Of a stretch of 64,000 nt of DNA, positions 40,340 to 49,104 are shown piece after piece. Position 1 is the stretch's first letter. Each line of letters begins with the position of its first letter. The stretch comes from Lewinellaceae bacterium (lineage in GTDB: Bacteria > Bacteroidota > Bacteroidia > Chitinophagales > Saprospiraceae), in assembly GCA_020636375.1 (NCBI GenBank), contig JACJXZ010000001.1:310001-374000 (forward strand), written 5' to 3'. Under the pieces are notes generated by a model. That model had not been told where the DNA came from. It worked only from the letters and a program-made list of their open reading frames with translations, and ran no database searches. The position numbers and the translations under genes were made by a program.

Positions 40340-42793
40340 ATGAAAAACTTCAAACTTGCCTCTTTTCTGCTTCTGTGTTTTGCCCTGTTTCAATGCACCA
40401 AAAACGACCAAATCTGGGTAGAAACCGACATCACCAACCTTCCCGACAATACGGGAGTTTCTTTTCTGATACAAGTAGTAGATGAAAATGGCAACCCGCT
40501 GCCAGGCGCTGTCCTGACAAATCCGTTAAACGCCACTACCTCCATAGCCGACGAACGCGGGCTCATCCGACTCAGCGGCCTGTCCATCCCAGCCGGCGGG
40601 CTTCCCGTGACCGTAGAATCAGCCGGCTGGATGAAGCGGCTGAAAATACTGCGGGGGCGCAGCAACAGCCGAACCACTATCCGGCTTGAACTATACGCGT
40701 ACGATACGGAATCTACCATGGCTACCGGCAGTACCGGAGCCATCAGTAAGGGCGGACAACTCAGCCTGCCCGCGGTATTGACCAAACCGGACAATAGCGC
40801 CTATTCCGGCCCGGTACTGGTGAAGAGCCATTACTACGACCCCACCGCCCCGGATTTTCTTGAAGATGCTCCGGGCAATATGTCGGCAGTGGGGGCCGAC
40901 GGCCGGTTGTATACCTTAAAGTCCTACGGCATGTACGCCATCGAGCTCTTCGACGACGCCGGCAATACCCTGAGCATCCCGGATGGGCAAACCGCCAGGA
41001 TACAATTCCCGGTACCGGACAATTACGGCGCGGCGCCGGATGAGGTCCCCCTCTGGAGCATGGATGAAACCAGCGGGAAATGGGTGGAAGAAGGCGTGGC
41101 TGTCCGGAATGGGGCATTCCTGGAAGCGGAAGTATCCCACTTTTCCTGGTGGAATTGCGATATCCCTTTTGACCCTACGGAAGTATGCATGACCATAGTA
41201 GGCCAGGGAGGTACGGCGCTTTCGGGCTTCCCCTACCTGATATCCTCCCCCGATCGACGGGTGGCTTATTTCTATGCAGAAGCCGATGTGAACGGCAACC
41301 TGTGTGCCCAGGTACCTGTCGGAGAGCCGGTGGCCATCAGTGTTTGGCTGGGAGACGCGCTGAGTGCCCCCGTCGAATTGGGCAGCTTTGACGCCCCCGC
41401 CGACCTCGGAGCGGTAACCATTGACATTTCGGTATTTCGCGTCAGCGGCAGGGCAGCAGATTGCGACAGCCTTCCAATGGACGGCGCCCTGGTGTGGTAC
41501 AGCTTTAATGGCGAGACGGACTATACCTTCAGCGGCGCCGACGGCGCCTTCAATCTTGTTTTCCTGGCGGAAGGCGCGCTGGAATTACAGGTAATTGATC
41601 AGCAAAGCGCCGCCCAGAGCGCTGTTGCGAACCTCTCTGTCACCGCCAACCAGTTATCCTACGATGTCGGTTATATGCCCACCTGTGACAATATCGGCCC
41701 CGAACAGCCTATTCTCATTGCGGACGACATTACTACTGACGTCACCTGGGCTTCAGACAAAGTATACATCCTCGGCGGCCGTATCAATGTTATTGACGGA
41801 GCTACGCTCACCATTCAACCCGGTACCATCATCAAGGGGCAGGTTGGCGAGGGCATCAACGTTTCGGCCCTTTTCGTAGCCCGCGGGAGCAAGCTGATGG
41901 CCGAAGGCACAGCAGAGGCGCCGATTATCTTTACCTCCATCCTGGATGAAATCACGCCCGGAGACGTTGCTGCCCGGAACTTCGCCAGCCCCAACCTGGC
42001 ACCAGAAGACAATGGCTTGTGGGGAGGGGTTATCCTCATGGGAAGTGCCCGGGTCTCCGCGCTGGATGGTGGAGAAACTTTGGTCGAGGGGATGCCCGCC
42101 AACGACATCAACTACTACTACGGAGGGGATGATGATGCCGACAACTCCGGTATAGTGCGCTATGTCTCGATCCGGCACGGCGGCGCCAACATCGGAGCCG
42201 GCAACGAGATCAACGGGCTCACCCTGGCTGGCGTCGGTTCCGGCACTACCATCGACAATATTGAAATCGTAGGGTGCCGGGACGATGGCTTCGAGTGGTT
42301 TGGTGGAAGTGTAAATGCAACGAATGTTATAGTCTGGAATGTCGGAGATGACGGGATTGACACCGACCAGGCCTGGAGTGGCACGCTTGACAATTTCGTA
42401 GTCATAACTCCTGCCGGCAGCTGCTTTGAGTTGGATGGCCCGGAAGGTGCCTATACCGCCCGCCACACCATCCGGAATGGCACCGTTGTCGCCGTCGCCA
42501 ATGGCCGTTCTGTCGGCCATTCTCTGATCGACGTGGACAGCAATACGCCGGTTGACATGAAAAACATCCATTTCGTAGCGCCTTTGGACGGCCTGACCAT
42601 GACGGATGACGAAGTTAACAATGCTACCTTTGAAAACGTTACTTTTGCTGTGAATCCAACCGAACTTCCAGATATGATGGAACAATGGGGCCCTGTGCCT
42701 GCCGGCATTTCCGCCGGCGGCTCTCCGGTGGCCGATGTCTCTGTCTTTTCCTGGACCTGGGCGGCACTGGCGGGTGCCCTGGAAGGGCTGTAA
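40340..42793 (+). CDS. large lipoprotein with carboxypeptidase-regulatory-like N-terminus and C-terminal beta-helix
   Basis: 817 residues. Lipobox LFQC (Cys about 19). Residues 30-430 are beta-rich, with carboxypeptidase-regulatory/Ig-like repeats (FLIQVVDENGNPLPGAVLTN, SGRAADCDSLPMDGALVWYS, FSGADGAFNLVFLAEGALEL). Residues ~450-817 are homologous to the whole mature lipoprotein at 35647 (GRINVIDGATLTIQPGTIIK, LWGGVILMGSARVSAL, SIRHGGANIGAGNEINGLTL, DDGIDTDQAWSGTLDNF), including the identical style of C-terminus (VFSWTWAALAGALEGL). Probably a surface partner of the TonB receptor. The sigma factor gene follows 34 bp downstream. Confidence 0.82.
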   Translation: MKNFKLASFLLLCFALFQCTKNDQIWVETDITNLPDNTGVSFLIQVVDENGNPLPGAVLTNPLNATTSIADERGLIRLSGLSIPAGGLPVTVESAGWMKRLKILRGRSNSRTTIRLELYAYDTESTMATGSTGAISKGGQLSLPAVLTKPDNSAYSGPVLVKSHYYDPTAPDFLEDAPGNMSAVGADGRLYTLKSYGMYAIELFDDAGNTLSIPDGQTARIQFPVPDNYGAAPDEVPLWSMDETSGKWVEEGVAVRNGAFLEAEVSHFSWWNCDIPFDPTEVCMTIVGQGGTALSGFPYLISSPDRRVAYFYAEADVNGNLCAQVPVGEPVAISVWLGDALSAPVELGSFDAPADLGAVTIDISVFRVSGRAADCDSLPMDGALVWYSFNGETDYTFSGADGAFNLVFLAEGALELQVIDQQSAAQSAVANLSVTANQLSYDVGYMPTCDNIGPEQPILIADDITTDVTWASDKVYILGGRINVIDGATLTIQPGTIIKGQVGEGINVSALFVARGSKLMAEGTAEAPIIFTSILDEITPGDVAARNFASPNLAPEDNGLWGGVILMGSARVSALDGGETLVEGMPANDINYYYGGDDDADNSGIVRYVSIRHGGANIGAGNEINGLTLAGVGSGTTIDNIEIVGCRDDGFEWFGGSVNATNVIVWNVGDDGIDTDQAWSGTLDNFVVITPAGSCFELDGPEGAYTARHTIRNGTVVAVANGRSVGHSLIDVDSNTPVDMKNIHFVAPLDGLTMTDDEVNNATFENVTFAVNPTELPDMMEQWGPVPAGISAGGSPVADVSVFSWTWAALAGALEGL

Positions 42794-42827
42794 GCGTATT
42801 CGATTGTTATATAGCTGTATTGGCAAA

Positions 42828-43376
42828 TTGAAGAAGAACAATAAATACGAGACAGACCAGGCTCTGGCGGAGGGCTGTGTTCGCTGTGACCAGCGGGCAC
42901 AGTACCTCTTGTATAACCAATACGTGGATATCATGTACAATACCGCCTACCGGTACTGCTTCAACAAAGTCGTTACGGAAGACATTCTCCAGATCACTTT
43001 CACCAAAGTTTTCGCTTCCATCCGGCAGTACGATGCCGAAAAGGGCAGCCTGAAGTCCTGGATCCGGCGTATTTGTATCAATACCACCACGGATATTTTG
43101 AAAAAGGAAGCTAAGTGGGAGGCTCTTTGGGACGGAGGCTGGGAGGTTGCCGGCGAGAACATCCATTTTGACGAGTTCGACGCCGGGTACATCTTGAGGC
43201 TACTCGAAAAGCTACCCCACGAGCAGCGCCTCATTTTCAACCTCTACGAAATTGAGGGGTATGCGCACGAAGAGATCGCCCAGATAATGGGCATCAACGT
43301 GAACAGCTGCCGGGTGTATTTATCCAGGGCCAAAAAGAAACTTCGCAAGGCCATCGAACAGTTGGAGGGCGTATAA
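42828..43376 (+). CDS. ECF-type RNA polymerase sigma factor
   Basis: 182 residues if initiated at the TTG at 42828, the only plausible start after the previous stop; ATG-initiated frames would overlap the lipoprotein by 60 bp. Sigma region 2 is visible as YLLYNQYVDIMYNTAYRYC and DILQITFTKVFASIRQYD, region 4 as LPHEQRLIFNLYEIEGYAHE and EIAQIMGINVNSCRVYLS, the helix-turn-helix binding -35. It directs polymerase to a dedicated promoter set; the membrane protein 12 bp downstream is the likely regulator. Unlike FecI-type sigma genes, it lies downstream of the receptor and lipoproteins. Confidence 0.85.
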   Translation: MKKNNKYETDQALAEGCVRCDQRAQYLLYNQYVDIMYNTAYRYCFNKVVTEDILQITFTKVFASIRQYDAEKGSLKSWIRRICINTTTDILKKEAKWEALWDGGWEVAGENIHFDEFDAGYILRLLEKLPHEQRLIFNLYEIEGYAHEEIAQIMGINVNSCRVYLSRAKKKLRKAIEQLEGV

Positions 43377-43388
43377 AACAGTATAGAG

Positions 43389-44672
43389 ATGAACAATCTG
43401 CAAAACAAGTTGGATAAACACGGGCCGCCGGAATTCGGCCGGGCGGCTTTATGGAATAAAATTGAACGCCCTAAACGAAGGCGCCGGATGCTTTTCTTCT
43501 GGTGGGCACTGGGGGCTACTGCCCTGGTGCTGGGCGCCTTCCTCTGGAATAACCACTGGCTTTCTGACCGGATGGTGAACACCCCTACCGTCAATCTACC
43601 GGGAAAGGCAGAGGTCAAGGACGAGGCAGAGAAAGGGGAATCCACAGGTTCAGAAAAAAGGAAAAGCCCGGAAGCCAATGCCAATTTTTCTATCCCTGGC
43701 ACCAATGCAACACCCCATGGTAAATGGAGGGAGCGACAGGGATATTTAAGTGCCTCCGACGATCTTTCCGGACAAAACCGGAAGATGGCCCCAGCAAAAA
43801 ATTCCTCCGATAACCGCACAACTGCCAACACGAGCGCGCGCGCTTTGCTTCCCCTTTCTCCCTTCGCCGGCCTGCCGGAACCACGGGTATCGGCCTTGCC
43901 GAAATCGCCGGCAGAAAAAGGCACCGCTGCGATCCGTCCTCTGGAACGGCTAGGCAGCCTCCCTCCTGCCCTACTGAATACAATGGATAATGCGCAATGG
44001 AACCTGGATATTCCCGGGGCCAGAGGCTCAAACGGCAAATCCCTCAGACGAAATGAGTTCACCATTATGCTGGGCGCCGCCGGCCAATGGCATCTCCCCG
44101 ATGAGAACCAGTTCAACCGAAGAAAAGAAAAACCAGCCCTGCCCGGCCATTTCCTCGGTGCCCGATACAAAAGAAAACTGTCAAAGGGCCATTACCTCCT
44201 GGCCAGCCTCATCTATACCTATCATCAAAGTAAGATAAATGCCTCAACCACAGAATCCGAGCAATTCTACGATGAGTTTGCCGGAAAAGCGATCCACAGA
44301 ACCACCACTTTCTACCAGCTGTACAACCAGTACCATCGCCTGGATTTTGCTATCGGCGCTGGCCGGTCCTGGGTGTTGCCGGGATTCGAGGTTTCCCTGG
44401 ATGCTGGCCTGGGCGCTGCCAACTGGCTAAAAATAGAAGGGGATTACCTGGATGATGCGACGGCTATTCAACCCATGCCGGGGGCAGAAGCAGTTCAGGC
44501 CACCTTATTTGGCAGGCTGAATGGAGAGCTGAGCCGGACATTGCCCAATGGTTTTCGGCTGGGCCTGAACATTTCCGGGCAAACCCCTGTACGGGCCAGC
44601 CCGAAAGGAGAGGATTGCCGTCATCGGCTGTTACCCGTTTACCTTGGGATGAGTATAGGCAAGCAGTTTTAG
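43389..44672 (+). CDS. membrane protein with cytosolic anti-sigma-like N-terminus and barrel-like C-terminus
   Basis: 427 residues. A ~33-residue basic cytosolic segment (KLDKHGPPEFGRAALWNKIE) precedes one TM helix (MLFFWWALGATALVLGAFLW, about 34-53). A long Pro/Ser/Lys/Glu-rich linker follows (about 60-210). The last ~200 residues look like outer-membrane beta-strands (FLGARYKRKLSKGHYLLASL, LDFAIGAGRSWVLPGFEVSL, LPVYLGMSIGKQF with terminal Phe). This arrangement after an ECF sigma gene suggests an anti-sigma factor whose sensor end is an outer-membrane-type barrel, or a PorT-like protein retaining a TM helix. The anti-sigma role is inference from position. A repeat arm starts at its stop codon (44671). 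Confidence 0.7.
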   Translation: MNNLQNKLDKHGPPEFGRAALWNKIERPKRRRRMLFFWWALGATALVLGAFLWNNHWLSDRMVNTPTVNLPGKAEVKDEAEKGESTGSEKRKSPEANANFSIPGTNATPHGKWRERQGYLSASDDLSGQNRKMAPAKNSSDNRTTANTSARALLPLSPFAGLPEPRVSALPKSPAEKGTAAIRPLERLGSLPPALLNTMDNAQWNLDIPGARGSNGKSLRRNEFTIMLGAAGQWHLPDENQFNRRKEKPALPGHFLGARYKRKLSKGHYLLASLIYTYHQSKINASTTESEQFYDEFAGKAIHRTTTFYQLYNQYHRLDFAIGAGRSWVLPGFEVSLDAGLGAANWLKIEGDYLDDATAIQPMPGAEAVQATLFGRLNGELSRTLPNGFRLGLNISGQTPVRASPKGEDCRHRLLPVYLGMSIGKQF

Positions 44673-44690
44673 AGCATGTTTGGAGGTAGT
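44671..44690. repeat. solo arm of the 59175-59338 palindromic element
   Basis: AGAGCATGTTTGGAGGTAGT differs at one base from the left arm of the 164-bp palindrome at 59175-59338. It overlaps the stop codon (TAG, 44670-44672) of the preceding gene; no second arm is nearby. Confidence 0.7.
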
Positions 44691-44706
44691 CCCCGACACT
44701 GATTAG

Positions 44707-45669
44707 TTAGGGAAGTACCTCTTCCGGATGTATTTCCCAGATACTCAGCTGACGGGTAACATAATTAATGGAAAAGGTCAGGCCCTTAAAAAAGGGATAA
44801 CCCAAAAGGCCGCTGATGTGGATATCGGACGCTTTCAGATGGGAAAGGTTCGTGACCAGGTACTCTGATTCTTTTGCAGGCAGGTTGTCGAGTTCTATGG
44901 CAGCGGTACCGATGACCATGACGTCCTGCGGCTCTTCAGAAAAGCCCTGTAATTGCCTTTGGGCGAGCATGTTGTATGCCCTTTCCGGCAGTTTATCCAG
45001 CAATGCCTGATCCAGCAAATTTGCCGTGCAACCGCTGTCGAAGCCGAATTGGTAAGTTTGGCCCCCTACCCTGGCGCTGATCACCGGCAGGTGGTCCTGC
45101 ATGGTGAATGGAAGGGTGGTGATGGGTTTGCTGACCCGGCTGAGGTAGTTCTTTTTGCCGTCAAAAATGAAAATCTGCATGGTGTTGGCATTGACCAGAA
45201 TCTCGCGGCCCGCGAAGATCTGGTACCCGATAATCCCAAGCAGTTTCCGTTGGTATGCTTCTTCGAGATGGCTGATGTCGAGAGCAATGGCCTCGATGCC
45301 TTTTTTTTCAATGCCGGCCCAGTTAAATTTATTGATGCGGATGGTCGAGGCGTTGAAGTCGCTGGAAACGCTTTGCCACTCCGCTGAACGCTCGCCGATC
45401 CCATCTCCGTTTACGATGAGGGTCGGGGCGCCGGTGTCGAGGATGAAATTCCCCGATTGCCCTTCGATTTCGGCTTTGACGAGGATCATGCCCCTTACCA
45501 ATTCATAAGGGACGATGGTGAAATTTGACGTCTTTGTTAACTGGAGGGCTTCTTTATTTGCTGCGTAATAGGCATTGTCAGCGTATCTGGCCTGGGTGTG
45601 GGCGCACACGTTAAGCAGCAATGACGCCCCGGCTACCATCATCATGCTTTTCCCGATCTTCCATCTCAT
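44707..45669 (-). CDS. exported retropepsin-like aspartyl protease
   Basis: 320 residues: signal peptide (MMVAGASLLLNVCAHTQA), then two retropepsin half-motifs, FILDTGAPTLIVNG (about 94-107) and FGFDSGCTANLLDQAL (about 208-223), each with the catalytic D-T/S-G triad, and the C-terminal LLGYPFFKGLTFSINYVTRQ segment typical of the clan AA family in Bacteroidota. Predicted periplasmic peptidase. Its upstream region carries a four-unit Pho box array, so it may be induced by phosphate limitation. Convergent with the sigma/membrane-protein genes. Confidence 0.88.
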   Translation of the reverse strand: MRWKIGKSMMMVAGASLLLNVCAHTQARYADNAYYAANKEALQLTKTSNFTIVPYELVRGMILVKAEIEGQSGNFILDTGAPTLIVNGDGIGERSAEWQSVSSDFNASTIRINKFNWAGIEKKGIEAIALDISHLEEAYQRKLLGIIGYQIFAGREILVNANTMQIFIFDGKKNYLSRVSKPITTLPFTMQDHLPVISARVGGQTYQFGFDSGCTANLLDQALLDKLPERAYNMLAQRQLQGFSEEPQDVMVIGTAAIELDNLPAKESEYLVTNLSHLKASDIHISGLLGYPFFKGLTFSINYVTRQLSIWEIHPEEVLP

Positions 45670-45701
45670 AATTTTTCATTTTCCAGGGTCAATCAATTCT
45701 T

Positions 45702-45740
45702 TGTTAACTCTAAGTTAAAAATAAATTAACATTGAGTTAA
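45702..45740 (-). promoter_or_regulatory. predicted Pho box array, site 5
   Basis: Read on the minus strand: TTAACT (45740-45735), TTAATT (45729-45724), TTAACT (45718-45713), TTAACA (45707-45702), at exact 11-bp steps, upstream of the protease gene. No -7-like element is found 9 bp further on, so the promoter geometry differs from the other sites. Confidence 0.6.
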
Positions 45741-45866
45741 CATAAAACGAAGGAAAATGAAAATTAGTTTGGAATAAGCCGTTTTGTTGATGTTAAATCT
45801 TCAGGAAGCAGGCCTGACCAGTTTTTCCAGGGATGCAAAGGAGAAAACTCGTCAAGCCTGCACGGG

Positions 45867-46490
45867 TCACTTCTTGTCTCGTTTAAAAGCGCTGGCCAGG
45901 TTGCTGAACGCTTTATTGATCTCTCCCCGCCATTCTTTCCATTCTTCCCCGGCCTCTTCCTGCCATTCGGCGGTTTTGCCTTTCAGCTTATCGATCTTTT
46001 CCCGGGCTTCTTCCTGAAACTCTTTCCACTCTTCGGCGGCCTCTTCGGCATAGTGGGCGGTCAGCACTTTCAGGTGCGCCTGGAAGCGGGACATGCGGTC
46101 CTGGAAGTCGTCCATCATGTTGGCGGCTTTGGCCGTGCCCTGCTCTTCGATCTTTTCGGCTTCTTCCTGCAGCTTGTCCATAGTGGCCGACAGTTCGGCT
46201 TCCTGAGCCTGGGCCTCTTCTTTGGTCGCGGCGGGTGCCTTCCGGAGCTTGTCCACCAGTTCATTGAACCTGGCTTTGAACTCGTTGGCCTCTTCGCCAA
46301 CCTCTTCTTCGATCTCTTTGAAACGGCCCCGGTTTTCGTCCATCCAGGCGCGCAGGTGTTTTTTCTGTTCTTCCAGCTTTTCCCCGGCTTCCTTGCGGCC
46401 CAGGTGGAGCTGCAACTGCAGTTCTTCCAGTTCTCTGCGCCAGCTGTGCAGGCGGTCTTCTATTTTTTCTTTCAGGCTCTTGTCTGCCAT
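45867..46490 (-). CDS. coiled-coil protein, unknown function
   Basis: 207 residues from the ATG at 46490 (MADKSLKEKIEDRLHSW). Longer frames run into the 10-bp repeat array and are not credible. Almost entirely charged heptad-like helix (WRRELEELQLQLHLGRKEAG, EEAEKIEEQGTAKAANMMDD, AAEEWKEFQEEAREKIDKLK), no signal peptide or TM. Short Trp-containing repeats (EEWKEFQEEAREK, EEAGEEWKEWRGE) near the C-terminus. Cytosolic. Could be an apolipoprotein- or phasin-like amphipathic protein; not assignable. Confidence 0.75.
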   Translation of the reverse strand: MADKSLKEKIEDRLHSWRRELEELQLQLHLGRKEAGEKLEEQKKHLRAWMDENRGRFKEIEEEVGEEANEFKARFNELVDKLRKAPAATKEEAQAQEAELSATMDKLQEEAEKIEEQGTAKAANMMDDFQDRMSRFQAHLKVLTAHYAEEAAEEWKEFQEEAREKIDKLKGKTAEWQEEAGEEWKEWRGEINKAFSNLASAFKRDKK

Positions 46491-46580
46491 AGTTCTTTGT
46501 TTTTGTTTTGAAATGATGATCAGTAATGTAACACCCCAAACGGGGTATTGGTGCGAAAGGGCGGGCATTTGGAATCTGAT

Positions 46581-46730
46581 GGGGAATACGTGGAAATACA
46601 TGGAAATGCGGGGAAATATGGGGAAATGCATGGAAATGCATGGAAATACATGGAAATGTGGGGAAATGCATGGAAATACATGGAAATACATGGAAATGTG
46701 GGGAAATGCATGGAAATGCATGGAAATGCG
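46581..46730. repeat. 15-unit, exactly 10-bp tandem repeat with phased A-tracts
   Basis: Fifteen consecutive 10-bp units of consensus (T/G)GGAAAT(G/A)C(A/G), with part of the array also showing a 40-bp higher-order repeat. AAA runs recur every 10 bp, near the helical repeat, predicting intrinsic DNA curvature. It lies in the spacer between the divergent coiled-coil gene and the PNGase F-like gene. Confidence 0.9.
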
Positions 46731-46819
46731 ATGCAAACATCCGGCTGGGGTCGCGGTAATTATCTTTCAATACCTATCTTTACCGCTGCTTGTTTCTCCT
46801 ACGCCCAAACAACAAAACA

Positions 46820-49075
46820 ATGAACCGGACCAAACCCACTCTTCGCCCTTGTTCGTTCTTGCTGCTTGCCCTTCTGGCGCCGTTTCTGGCCAGCGGCCAG
46901 TGTTTCGAACAGGTTGTTTCCCAGGGGAAGCCCGTGACGGTTTCTTCCACCTCATCCGGCTCTCCGTCCAACATCGTAGACGGCAATATCGGCTCACAAT
47001 GGGTGAGCGAGCGGTCGGAACCCCAATGGATATCCATTGACCTGGGCATCGTTCACAAGATTTGCGCGATTACCGTACAGTGGGACGAAATGTTCTACGC
47101 CTCCGCCTTTGAGATCCAGACGTCGATCAACGGCGAGGACTGGGAAACCCGCCAGGCTTTTACGGATAACACCATCCCGGAATTCCTGCTGGACGAGCTG
47201 GACTGGGAAGGGCGCCACGTCCGCATCTATGCCCAGGAGCGCGCCAATATTAACGAAGGCTTCATTCTCCGGGAGGTAACGCTGTACGGCGGCATTGAAG
47301 CGCCTTATCAGGTATTGTCCTTCCCGCCCCTGCCCGACCGCCTTTCCACCGACAGCCCCTTTGAACTGGAGGCCAGCGCCACCTCCGGCCTGCCGGTGGC
47401 CTTCGCCATCGTGTCCGGCCCGGCGACGGTGGAAGGCAACCAGCTTCGCCTCACAGGCGAAGGGGGTGCCGTAACCGTCCGCGCCAGCCAGGAGGGCAAC
47501 GGAGAATACTACGCTGCCGAACCCATCGAGCGCACCTTCCAGGCGGTAAACCCCACCGACGTCTTTCCCGAGGCCGTCATCACCAGCCCCAGCGCCGCCT
47601 ACCCCATGGTGATGCCCGAACCGGGGCAGATGGTCCTGGGCGCGCGGGGGCGAATCCCCTATCCGCAATGGTTCTCCATCGAATCGGTTGAACTGGAGAT
47701 CGACGGGCAACCCATCGAGGCTACTGCCGGCGCCGACGGGCACGCCTACGCCTACTGGACGCCGGACGGATACGGTACCCATACGCTGACGGCAAAGGTG
47801 AGGGGCAGCACCGGCAACATTGATGAAACAAGCGTCACCTTCGAGGTCACCGACAATACCGGCGATGTATCCCTGCGCACTTTCGACCGCGATGAGGTCA
47901 TCGCTTTCGTCAATTTCTCCTATTCCGGCCACTACCAGATGCCCAGCAACCTGGGTGCGTTCAACAAGATCACGGCCAGGCTGGGCATCGGCTGCCCCAC
48001 TATCGGCTGCGACGCCTGGGACCGCCTGGCGCATATCGAAGTGCGCACGCCGGCCGGCGAATGGGTGGAGATTATCCGGTACATCACCCCCTACGGCGTA
48101 GAATGTGCGCATACTGTGGACGTCACCGACTATGCTTCCCTGTTGCAGGGCAACCCCGAACTCCGGGTGCGCATCGGCACCTTCCAGCGAGGCTGGGCCG
48201 TAACGCTGGACTTCGATTTTGAAGCCGGCGCCGCCCCTTACCGCTACAGCCGGGTAGAGCGCCTGTGGTATGGTTATCACGCTTTCGGCAATCCCGCCAA
48301 CCGGCAGCCGGCCGACACCTTCCAGGTGGACCTCCAGCCCGGGGTCCAGGCCGCAAAGCTCCACCTCGTGGGCACCGGCCACGGCTGGGGAGAGAACAAC
48401 AGCCTCAACGCGGCCGAATTCTACGAGACCACCCACCACATCCTCGTCAACGGCCAGGAAACTTTCGCTCACCACAACTGGACGCAGTGCGACCCCAACC
48501 CGGACGGATGCTCCCCCCAGAACGGCACCTGGTGGTTCGACAGGGCCGGCTGGTGCCCGGGCGCCATTTCTCCCTTCTTCGAATACGATTTGTCGCCCTA
48601 CATCGGACAGGGCAGCCAGGAATTCTTCTACCGGCTCTTTCCCAATTATGTCGACCAATGCCATCCCAATAACCCCAACTGCATCAACGGCGCTACCTGC
48701 CCCAATTGCAACGACGGCTTCAACCCCCACCTGGAAATGGCGACTAACCTGATCACCTACAGCAACCAGCCCATCGGCCAGAACGTGCTTACCGAATCCG
48801 GGGAAAGAACGCCGCAGGCCGGCCTGGCACAGGCATTTTCCCTCTACCCCAACCCTGCTTCCGGCCAATTCACCGTTGAGCAAAGGGGCTTCTTCCGACA
48901 GGTGCGGCTTCGCCTGTTCAGCCCTACCGGCCAGCTCGTTTATGACTCCGGCGAACAGGCCGGATGGCCCGGGCGGCTGTCGCCCATAACCCTCTCCGGG
49001 AAACCGGCAGGGCTCTACCACCTGGCCATCACCACCGAGGCCGGAACGGCAGTGAAGCGGGTAGTGGCCAGATAA
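46820..49075 (+). CDS. T9SS-secreted discoidin + PNGase F-like protein
   Basis: 751 residues from the ATG at 46820, which places the signal peptide (SFLLLALLAPFLASGQ) correctly. An F5/8-type C (discoidin) domain follows (VTVSSTSSGSPSNIVDGNIG ... WISIDLGIVHKICAITVQWD), then Ig-like modules (DVFPEAVITSPSAAYPMVMP). A PNGase F-like pair of jelly-roll domains carries RIGTFQRGWAVTLDFDFEAG, LVGTGHGWGENNSLNAAEFY, HHNWTQCDPNPDGC and RAGWCPGAISPFFEYDLSPY. It ends in a type A sorting domain (SLYPNPASGQFTVE ... GLYHLAITTEAGTAVKRVV). It may release N-glycans from glycoproteins outside the cell; the catalytic Asp cannot be verified by eye. Confidence 0.85.
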   Translation: MNRTKPTLRPCSFLLLALLAPFLASGQCFEQVVSQGKPVTVSSTSSGSPSNIVDGNIGSQWVSERSEPQWISIDLGIVHKICAITVQWDEMFYASAFEIQTSINGEDWETRQAFTDNTIPEFLLDELDWEGRHVRIYAQERANINEGFILREVTLYGGIEAPYQVLSFPPLPDRLSTDSPFELEASATSGLPVAFAIVSGPATVEGNQLRLTGEGGAVTVRASQEGNGEYYAAEPIERTFQAVNPTDVFPEAVITSPSAAYPMVMPEPGQMVLGARGRIPYPQWFSIESVELEIDGQPIEATAGADGHAYAYWTPDGYGTHTLTAKVRGSTGNIDETSVTFEVTDNTGDVSLRTFDRDEVIAFVNFSYSGHYQMPSNLGAFNKITARLGIGCPTIGCDAWDRLAHIEVRTPAGEWVEIIRYITPYGVECAHTVDVTDYASLLQGNPELRVRIGTFQRGWAVTLDFDFEAGAAPYRYSRVERLWYGYHAFGNPANRQPADTFQVDLQPGVQAAKLHLVGTGHGWGENNSLNAAEFYETTHHILVNGQETFAHHNWTQCDPNPDGCSPQNGTWWFDRAGWCPGAISPFFEYDLSPYIGQGSQEFFYRLFPNYVDQCHPNNPNCINGATCPNCNDGFNPHLEMATNLITYSNQPIGQNVLTESGERTPQAGLAQAFSLYPNPASGQFTVEQRGFFRQVRLRLFSPTGQLVYDSGEQAGWPGRLSPITLSGKPAGLYHLAITTEAGTAVKRVVAR

Positions 49076-49104
49076 AAAGTACGCGAAGTTTTTTATATTA
49101 CACT

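Noticed and set aside
46491..46736. N-terminal extension of the coiled-coil protein into repeats of His/Phe/Met-rich sequence
   Set aside because: It is only translation of the 10-bp tandem DNA repeat; ATG at 46490 gives the sensible start.
46994..49021. 675-codon minus-strand frame across the PNGase F-like gene
   Set aside because: Antisense shadow of a multidomain T9SS protein.
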